A stretch of 64,000 nucleotides of DNA. Source: HR10 sp964615335 (lineage in GTDB: Bacteria > Acidobacteriota > Blastocatellia > HR10). Numbering within the stretch: position 1 is the stretch's first letter; each line of letters starts with the position of its first letter. The translations under genes and the position numbers were made by a program. A model generated the notes under the pieces. The model saw only the letters and a list, made by a program, of their open reading frames with translations. It had not been told where the DNA came from and searched no databases. The stretch lies in assembly GCA_964615335.1 (NCBI GenBank), contig CAZTMT010000001.1:124001-188000 (forward strand). The letters are read 5' to 3'. Positions 58,082 through 64,000 of the stretch are shown one piece after another.

Positions 58082-59226
58082 AAGGCCTCCTGGGAATTCG
58101 CAGATGCTGTCTTGGCGGACGTCGCGCGATGCCGAATGGCTTCGTAGAGGGATTCGATCTGGCTGAGAATTCGCTCTCGATGGAAACGTTCGCGAACGAC
58201 CCGTCGAGCGGCGCTCCCCACGCGCGCGCGCTCGGCGGGATTCTCCAGAAGCTCCTGCAGACGCTCGGCCAGGGCCACGACATCACGAGGGGGGATCAGA
58301 TATCCCGTCTCTCCATCCGCGATGATCTCGGCCGGACCGCCGACGGCGAAAGCGACAGCCGGGATGCCCGCGGCCATCGCCTGCAGCAGAGCGAGCGAAA
58401 AGCCCTCGTTGTGCGAAGGGAGGACGAACAGATCACTGGCCGCCCACACCGGACGCAGGTCATCCACATGACCGAGCAAGCGCACGCACTGGCTCAGGCC
58501 CAGCTCCCGGATCAGACGCTGCAGCCGGGATTCAAAGGCCCGGTCCTTTCGGGAGGCCGCCCCCACGATCAGGAACTCGCAGTCCGAACGCCTCTGGTGC
58601 AGGCGGTGCGCAGCTCGAAGGAATTCCTCCTGTCCTTTGGCCGGAGCGAGCTGTCCCACCGTGGTGATCACCAGAGGACGCGTCACGCCAAGCCGCGCGC
58701 GCGCTTCCGCGCGTTCCGGAAGCGCGCTGACTTCTTCTTCTCTCACCCAGTTCGGAATGGTCACCACGTGCTCCTCGGGCAGGCCGAGCCCCTGCAGAAG
58801 ACTGCGGCGCACGGATTCGGAGACCGCGATGATCTTCCCCGCCCGTCGCAGAGCCGCGCGATAGAGGACGTTGCGCCGAAGAGGCCGATAATGATGTCGC
58901 GTGAGAACGGCGCGCGCGCATCCGGACCAGAGAGCCGCTCCGATCGTCGGCAGATAATCGCGCGCCACATGTGCGTGGATGATCTCCAGATCATACTCTC
59001 GAAGGATCCGGCTCAGCCGATAGGCCGAGTATCCATCCAGCGCATTCCGAAGCGGCAGAGTATGTACGGCGGCCACAAGGTGACCTATGCGCTCCGGCAA
59101 CGGACTTCCCGGGCGCACGGCCAGATGCACCTCATGCCCCCGCGCGCATAATCCGGCCACCAGGTCGGCCAGATGAATCTCACCGCCTCCGATCTCCTGG
59201 GCCGAGCAGACGTGGAGAAGACGCAT
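58078..59226 (-). CDS. Glycosyltransferase family 4 protein
   Basis: A 382-residue GT-B enzyme. The N-terminal domain has LLHVCSAQEIGGGEIHLADL and IIHAHVARDYLPTIGAAL. The donor domain has TVGQLAPAKGQEEFLRAA, FLIVGAASRKD and the E-x7-E motif in HNEGFSLALLQAMAAGIPAV. It is a paralogue of the one at 28602-29918 but clearly distinct. It probably acts in a surface glycan pathway at the inner membrane. The start at ATG 59226 is chosen since MRLLHVC is the family N-terminus. It overlaps the Nudix gene. The gene is divergent from the prepilin peptidase. Confidence 0.9.
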   Translation of the reverse strand: MRLLHVCSAQEIGGGEIHLADLVAGLCARGHEVHLAVRPGSPLPERIGHLVAAVHTLPLRNALDGYSAYRLSRILREYDLEIIHAHVARDYLPTIGAALWSGCARAVLTRHHYRPLRRNVLYRAALRRAGKIIAVSESVRRSLLQGLGLPEEHVVTIPNWVREEEVSALPERAEARARLGVTRPLVITTVGQLAPAKGQEEFLRAAHRLHQRRSDCEFLIVGAASRKDRAFESRLQRLIRELGLSQCVRLLGHVDDLRPVWAASDLFVLPSHNEGFSLALLQAMAAGIPAVAFAVGGPAEIIADGETGYLIPPRDVVALAERLQELLENPAERARVGSAARRVVRERFHRERILSQIESLYEAIRHRATSAKTASANSQEAL

Positions 59227-59252
59227 GGCGAGCGAATCCTCACTCCCTCGGC

Positions 59253-59280
59253 TTGACAATCCTCCGAGCAACCATACAAG
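59253..59280 (+). promoter_or_regulatory. Putative promoter of the prepilin peptidase gene
   Basis: TTGACA (59253-59258), 16 bases, TACAAG (59275-59280). The start near 59287 leaves only a few bases before the ATG at 59292. Confidence 0.5.
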
Positions 59281-59291
59281 ATGCCTCTGGC

Positions 59292-60470
59292 ATGTGGCAA
59301 GGGATGTCGCACGCTGCGGTCTCTTCGGGGGGACCGGATGCGCTTTTTCTCATCGTGGCGTTTCTCTTTGGGCTGGCTGTAGGCAGCTTCCTGAACGTCG
59401 TCATCTATCGTGCTCCGCGTCGCCTCTCCCTTGTCCGGCCCGGATCGCACTGTCCGCACTGCGGTGCCCGCATTCGCGCGCGAGATAACATCCCGCTTCT
59501 CAGCTTTCTGCTCCTCAAAGGGAGATGTCGCGTGTGTCGGCAGCCGATCTCCTGGCTCTATCCGGCGGTCGAGCTGGGGACGGCCCTGCTCTTTGTGCTT
59601 CTGGTCCGCAAGCAGGGATGGGGATGGTCGCTTGTCCCGGATGCTGTGTTTGTGAGTGCTCTGGTGGCTCTGGCTCTCATAGATGCGCGCCATCGCCTGT
59701 TGCCGGATGCGATCACCTATCCCGGATTTGTGCTCGGCGTGGGTTTGCGCGCCCTGCTGCCAGTGAATGCGCCGCCAGATCTCTCCGACAGTCCCCAGGA
59801 AGGAGTTCTCTTCCTGCTTCGCCGCTGGGCTTCGGATTATGCGCTCGGCGTCGGAACGGCGCTGATCGTCATGAGCGGCATCGTGCTCTTCGCCCTGGAG
59901 AGGATGGACCACCGCTGGATCGGGCGCAAACTGGAGGAGCTGGAAAAATCGGCTCCGGACGGGACCGCGCCTCCTTCTCCCGTGCGGGATTCGCCGCAGG
60001 ACAGGGAATCTTCGGCCTCCGGAGAACTTCCTGAGCGATCGGTGGCGTTCGACGTCGCGCGCACGGAGATATGGTCTCCTGAGCGAGTCGCTCTGGTGGG
60101 ATTGATCGGTCTCTCGGCGGCCTTCCTGGTGCGTGGGCTTCTGGATCCCTCGTTCGCTCCCTCGGGGATGCTCTCGGCCGCTCGCGCGCTCCAGGGAGCC
60201 GTGATCGGGAGCGGCATATTGTGGCTTTCGCGTCTGGGCTACTATGCCGTGCGCCGACTCGAAGGCGTCGGTCTGGGCGATGTGAAGATGATGCTCATGA
60301 TCGGCGCCTTCCTGGGATGGACGGGAGCCTTCATGACCCTTTTCCTAGCTTCGATCCTGGGCTCCCTTTACGGTGTGACGCTCATGCTCCTGACGCGCGA
60401 GCGGAATCCCACGCTTCCCTTCGGCCTGTTCCTGAGCGCCGCCGCTCTGGCCCTTCTATTCGTCGTCTGA
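59292..60470 (+). CDS. pilD: Type IV prepilin peptidase / N-methyltransferase with enlarged central region
   Basis: A 392-residue polytopic aspartic protease that cleaves and methylates type IV pilins or type II secretion pseudopilins. The N-terminal methyltransferase part has FGLAVGSFLNVVIYRAP and the zinc site CPHCG (54-58) with CRVC (79-82). The catalytic Asp residues lie in ALALIDARHRLLPDAIT and in GVGLGDVKMM (the GxGD motif). Usual length is about 250-290. The extra hundred residues lie between the two Asp motifs and include a hydrophilic Glu/Pro/Ser-rich loop. The start is uncertain, since ATG 59292 and ATG 59304 are both without a good ribosome site and the transcript may be leaderless. 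Confidence 0.9.
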   Translation: MWQGMSHAAVSSGGPDALFLIVAFLFGLAVGSFLNVVIYRAPRRLSLVRPGSHCPHCGARIRARDNIPLLSFLLLKGRCRVCRQPISWLYPAVELGTALLFVLLVRKQGWGWSLVPDAVFVSALVALALIDARHRLLPDAITYPGFVLGVGLRALLPVNAPPDLSDSPQEGVLFLLRRWASDYALGVGTALIVMSGIVLFALERMDHRWIGRKLEELEKSAPDGTAPPSPVRDSPQDRESSASGELPERSVAFDVARTEIWSPERVALVGLIGLSAAFLVRGLLDPSFAPSGMLSAARALQGAVIGSGILWLSRLGYYAVRRLEGVGLGDVKMMLMIGAFLGWTGAFMTLFLASILGSLYGVTLMLLTRERNPTLPFGLFLSAAALALLFVV

Positions 60471-60755
60471 ATGCGAGGAGCCCGCATGAGCCAAAATGGG
60501 CTGAAGCGATCTCTTGGGGCTCTTTCTCGCTCACTTGTGTGTAGAGGTCATCATCAAAAAAGCCTCTTGGCGATTTCGGCCAGGGCCTGGTGTGAGCGAA
60601 GGCCTGAAACACCTTGGCCAAAAGATGTGACGGTATGACAAAAGCCATAAGTCGCGACATCTCCTCAAAGAGCTTACTGCCGCAGAAGATAACCCGGGGC
60701 ATTCATCGCGCGGCCCGGTCATTTCGGGTGGCGAGAGGGGGAGCGGGCGAATCCC
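60471..60755. other. 285-base convergent gap with no gene
   Basis: This lies between the prepilin peptidase stop and the stop of the PL26-like gene. No open frame of interest. AGCCC/GGGCT (near 60489-60512) is a weak inverted repeat without T-run. The A+T content is higher than in neighbouring genes. Confidence 0.4.
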
Positions 60756-63470
60756 TCAGCGCTCGGAGCGCTCTCGGTTGGGTGGGGCGGGCGACTCCTG
60801 CTCGGCGAGCACGCGCAGAGCGTAGGGCAGGCCATAAGCGTGCGTCCATCCGAAGACGCGCAGTCCGTGCGTGAGGCTCCACAGAGGTCGGCTTCCATCG
60901 GGATTTCGCGGCAAGTGGCTCACTCTCTCCAGGGCCTGAAACAGCTCGCGCTGCGTCCACGAGTCGTCAATGGGGCGGGGGAGGGCATCCACCTGCATGA
61001 CGTCCAGGCGCCGCTTCACCTCCTCCAGGAAGCTCGGCTCGCCCGTCAGATCATATCCCAGCACGAGGCTGTGAAGCGTCGCCAGATAGGACTCCATCCG
61101 GTGGCTGAGGGGCGGCACATCGCGAACGCGCCGCGCGTGGCGAATCAAGGCCGCGCGCACGCTCCGATCTCCCGTCAGATCGAGATACCGCCCGAGGCCA
61201 TGTGAGGCGTAGTTCTGCGCATACCCGTAGCGATCCATGACGAGGCTCCCTCCCTGCTCCCGCTCCTGCCACCAGAGCATGCGCGCGATGCGCTCTTTCA
61301 GCTCGCGATGATAGCGCTCGTCCTTGGTCGCATCCCAGACTTCGACAAGATTCCACACCGAGAGATAGAGCCGACGGCCCGTCAGATCATGTTCGCCCCA
61401 GATGCGCTTGAGATAGGTCTCGGCCGTTTGAAGCGCGACATCTAGGCCGCGATGATACCCGGCCAGGTAGTAGCTGGCCAGCCACCCGGCTACCCAGACG
61501 TGCGCGCTCAGAGCGCGCGACCAGTGCTGCATGCCATGCCGGCGTCCGATGCCCAGATATTTCGTCCCTGGCGGGCGCTCGCGCATCAGCCAGAAATCGA
61601 GCGCCGAATTCGTGTCTCCGTAATACGTCGGGTCTGTTGGCCAGTGCGTGTTGTCCACGTCCATCGCGTGGCGACTGGCCGCTTCGGCGGCGAGATACAA
61701 TCGGCGATCTCCTGTGCGGAGGAAATGCAGCCAGAGCATGAAATCCACGGCGGGCTCGTTGCATACCCAGACGTCCCAGCGCTCGCCGTCGAAGTTCATC
61801 TTCCCATCTCCGTAGTCAAACATGCCGAACCAGGGCACCCACCGCTGATTGAAAAGCCACCACTGGAACTTGTAATCGAGCGCGCGCTCGAGCGCGGGGA
61901 AGCGTTCGGTGCGGGGGGCGAAGCGCCCGTAGACGCCGCTGGCGGCGTACCAGCTCGGATCGGCGTGAGCGACCGGAGGATCCAGGACATAGCTCATCGT
62001 CCGCTCGATCTCTTCCCGCGAGGCGTCAGCCCGATGGAAGAAGAAGATGAGTTCGCTCGTCTTGGCGAGTCCTTGCGCCCAGTTCTCCACAGTCCCTTCC
62101 GCACCGTCCTCGTATTCCAGCTCGCTCGACCAGCGAGCGAAGCTCATCGGCTCAACGCGCGGCGGCCAGAGGAAGGCCGTCATGCGCACATTCTCCAGGC
62201 GATCGCGCATCGTCGGCCCCGGCATCTCCAGGCGAATCTCTTTCGGATACTCTTCGAGGACGTTGCGCACGCCCAGAGCGAGGCCCCATCGGTCATCCGA
62301 GAGGCTCAGCCACCCCTCGGCGCGCTCGGCGCGAGCGATCATACGGCCATCCAGGTCGAGTTGAGCGAAAAAGCCCTCCAGCCGCCGATCCGGCGAGGAT
62401 TCCGGTACCGGAGGCAGGCGCGTCGGCTTCGGTCCGGATTGCAGCAAAGAGACCTCGCGTGCCGAGGAGACATCGCGTGTCAGGACGCGCTGCGAGCCTT
62501 CTTCCCACCATCTTCCCTCGCGATAGGTTGTTTGAAGCTGTCGTTTCGGCCGAAGTTTCACATCGAGCGAGAGGCCGACAGCAGCCACACGATCATTCGG
62601 TTGCGTCCAGCCGGGATCGCCCGGCTCCTCACGGCGGATGCGTTCGCCCTGTGTGGCGACGTGGGCGTGCTCCCCCGGCTGTGGACGGTGCTTGTCGGGT
62701 ACGCCCGTGTAGACGAACGTGTGAAAGACGCGCACATAGGACTTGCCGGCATAAGCGTGAATGCGCAGGACAAACGGCGCCGTGTGATTGTCCGCACGCG
62801 CGTAGCGATATTCCCCTTGAACGCGCACGACCGCATGCAGCGGTCCCGATCCCTTCTCAATGACCGTGCGCGTGATGACCGCTCGTGAAGGGTCCAGTCC
62901 CAGATCGTCGAGCAGATCGAGGAACGATCCGCGCCCCAGGGGCTCTTCGGCGATCACGTCCTCTTCCTGGAATCCATCGCCTTTGAGATCGAGCTGGACG
63001 CGGTGCAGGAACCCCCCCTCGCCCTTCCGCACGAGGAAGCGCAGCGGTCCGGTCGTCACCTGGGCGAACCCTTTCTCCCCTTGATTGTTCACGACCTCCA
63101 GACGCCCGGACGGCGGGATGTCCGCGCGCCGGACCGTCGGGCCGTATTCGAGGACGTATTCCTCGGATCGCTCGGCGAAGAAGAAGACCCAGAGCCATTT
63201 CACGCTCTCATCGGCCGGCTCCCACGTGCTCACCTCGTTGATCTGCGAGGGAACTTCCCGACCGTCCGGAGCGAGAACGCGCACATGGTCCGGAGACTGC
63301 AGCGCGCCTTTGGGGAAGGGAAGACCGAGAAGGATCGGAGCCCCCTCGCGCGGCTTCTCCACACGAATGCGCACCCGCGAAGGAGAGACCGGAGTCGGGG
63401 CGCGAAGCTCTCCCCATCCCCCCTGCCCTACATGGATCAGAAGGAGGAGCGCCGAAAGAAGTCCCCGCAT
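60756..63470 (-). CDS. Large secreted protein resembling PL26 / YetA-type exo-rhamnogalacturonan lyases
   Basis: A 904-residue protein with a signal peptide (about 1-22). The N-terminal part (about 30-330) looks like the RIFT-barrel domain of PcRGLX/YetA proteins (LGLPFPKGALQSPDHVRVLAPDG cut at DG, REVPSQINEVSTW). The centre (about 500-860) is rich in aromatic and His residues and looks like an alpha/alpha toroid (HWPTDPTYYGDTNSALDF, GRRHGMQHWSRALSAHVWVA). This fits an enzyme acting on acidic polysaccharide outside the cell, but the catalytic residues cannot be assigned. GGAGGAAG precedes the ATG. The PIG-L-type gene ends 63 bases upstream on the same strand. Confidence 0.65.
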   Translation of the reverse strand: MRGLLSALLLLIHVGQGGWGELRAPTPVSPSRVRIRVEKPREGAPILLGLPFPKGALQSPDHVRVLAPDGREVPSQINEVSTWEPADESVKWLWVFFFAERSEEYVLEYGPTVRRADIPPSGRLEVVNNQGEKGFAQVTTGPLRFLVRKGEGGFLHRVQLDLKGDGFQEEDVIAEEPLGRGSFLDLLDDLGLDPSRAVITRTVIEKGSGPLHAVVRVQGEYRYARADNHTAPFVLRIHAYAGKSYVRVFHTFVYTGVPDKHRPQPGEHAHVATQGERIRREEPGDPGWTQPNDRVAAVGLSLDVKLRPKRQLQTTYREGRWWEEGSQRVLTRDVSSAREVSLLQSGPKPTRLPPVPESSPDRRLEGFFAQLDLDGRMIARAERAEGWLSLSDDRWGLALGVRNVLEEYPKEIRLEMPGPTMRDRLENVRMTAFLWPPRVEPMSFARWSSELEYEDGAEGTVENWAQGLAKTSELIFFFHRADASREEIERTMSYVLDPPVAHADPSWYAASGVYGRFAPRTERFPALERALDYKFQWWLFNQRWVPWFGMFDYGDGKMNFDGERWDVWVCNEPAVDFMLWLHFLRTGDRRLYLAAEAASRHAMDVDNTHWPTDPTYYGDTNSALDFWLMRERPPGTKYLGIGRRHGMQHWSRALSAHVWVAGWLASYYLAGYHRGLDVALQTAETYLKRIWGEHDLTGRRLYLSVWNLVEVWDATKDERYHRELKERIARMLWWQEREQGGSLVMDRYGYAQNYASHGLGRYLDLTGDRSVRAALIRHARRVRDVPPLSHRMESYLATLHSLVLGYDLTGEPSFLEEVKRRLDVMQVDALPRPIDDSWTQRELFQALERVSHLPRNPDGSRPLWSLTHGLRVFGWTHAYGLPYALRVLAEQESPAPPNRERSER

Positions 63471-63533
63471 GGTTCTTCCTCCGAAAAGAGGTGCGGCCTC
63501 GATGGCCTTTGGGTCCCGAGCGCTGATCGGGTC

Positions 63534-64000
63534 TTACTTCTCCCCGTGACCGGCGCAGAGCAGATTCACAAACAGGCGAATCGCTCCGGGCACACCCGCC
63601 GGGAGCTGGCGGAAGAAGGCATAGCCCGTGTATAGATACGTCCCTCGCCCGTAGCGCGCGCGCAAGAGTCCCCCTCGGAGAGGTGGCTCGCCCGGATCGC
63701 TCGAGGCCAGAAGCGGTACGAACCGATCATCCCAACGAGCCATGAAATAGAGGCCGCGCTCTTGCACCCATCCGTGAAAATCGCGTTCGGTCACCCGATT
63801 GGGCCAGTGGAAGAGGCGATCTTCGGGCGCGAGGATCTCAACCGGCGCTTCTTCGACGCTCACGCGCCCGGTGCCGAGTGTCGCCGGATAGGGCGTGAAC
63901 GCCCCGGCGTTGAAGGTCGCCACATCCTGGTTGTATTGCACAAGCAGTGTCCCGCCGCGCTCGACGAATTCCAGCAGTCGCCTGTTGTACTGACGCACCT
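63534..64000 (-). CDS. C-terminal part of a PIG-L-type deacetylase-associated protein, 5' part missing
   Basis: About 155 residues to the stop are visible and the frame runs out of the window. RRLLEFVERGGTLLVQYN, APEDRLFHWPNRVTERDF, HGWVQERGLYFMARWDDRF and ARYGRGTYLYTGYAFFRQLP match the glutamine-amidotransferase-like C-terminal domain found after PIG-L/LmbE deacetylase domains in Acidobacteriota proteins. The deacetylase domain would lie beyond 64000. Role unknown, probably sugar or glycan deacetylation outside the cell. It precedes the PL26-like gene on the same strand. Confidence 0.65.
   Translation of the reverse strand, partial: VRQYNRRLLEFVERGGTLLVQYNQDVATFNAGAFTPYPATLGTGRVSVEEAPVEILAPEDRLFHWPNRVTERDFHGWVQERGLYFMARWDDRFVPLLASSDPGEPPLRGGLLRARYGRGTYLYTGYAFFRQLPAGVPGAIRLFVNLLCAGHGEK

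Overview
This 64 kb window is ordinary-looking bacterial chromosome: high G+C and densely coded, with one tRNA gene and no rRNA, CRISPR array, insertion sequence or prophage that I can see. The two TonB-dependent receptors begin with a carboxypeptidase-regulatory-like domain. There is an Lpt (LPS export) system, a sigma-54 gene cluster, cytochrome/NrfD redox genes and PL26- and PIG-L-like secreted proteins. Together these suggest a Gram-negative, heterotrophic member of the Acidobacteriota or a close relative. That placement is inference from gene content only.

Layout. 1-5.2 kb: gatB (cut by the window edge), dnaE, and an orphan P-II-like protein. 5.3-9.7 kb: a thiolase / 3-hydroxyacyl-CoA dehydrogenase / enoyl-CoA hydratase set interrupted by a secreted beta-sandwich protein. 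9.8-15.7 kb: a metal/tetrapyrrole uptake locus with a consensus promoter, a Fur-like palindrome, two TonB receptors, an exported CbiX-like chelatase and a small protein whose leader can form alternative structures. 15.9-19.2 kb: a reductive pyrimidine degradation operon. 19.3-19.5 kb: initiator tRNA-Met with its own promoter and terminator. 19.8-28.5 kb: an eight-gene operon behind a sigma-54 promoter, described below. 28.6-42.6 kb: one long leftward gene series (ABC-2 exporter, M1-like pseudopeptidase, lptC/A fusion, lptB, rpoN, hpf, rapZ, PTS IIA/HPr/EI, glycosyltransferase). 42.8-50.9 kb: class III aminotransferase, glmU-glmS, a crotonase and a DASS transporter. 50.9-59.2 kb: a leftward series with glycosyltransferase, Nudix, DapA-like, KhtT/KhtU K+/H+ antiporter, DUF4198, M48 protease and DCC-family protein. 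59.3-64 kb: prepilin peptidase, a PL26/YetA-like protein and the C-terminal end of a PIG-L-type deacetylase.

Most interesting unit. From about 28.25 kb leftwards run two GcvH-like proteins that both lack the lipoyl lysine, a four-cluster ferredoxin with a membrane anchor, an NrfD-type quinone-interacting membrane protein fused to a triheme cytochrome domain, a histidine kinase with two heme c-like motifs in its periplasmic sensor, an NtrC-type activator, an archaemetzincin and a HypA-like zinc protein. A textbook -24/-12 sigma-54 promoter lies just upstream, preceded by repeated TGTTGA-N5-TCRACR palindromes placed like enhancer sites. The simplest reading is a redox-sensing, self-regulated membrane electron-transfer module.

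Other notable points are a GlmS whose catalytic Cys is Ser, an M1 peptidase homologue without its zinc ligands, a P-II protein with Ser at the modified Tyr51 position, and a riboswitch-like leader in which one strand can pair either with an upstream arm or with a Shine-Dalgarno sequence.
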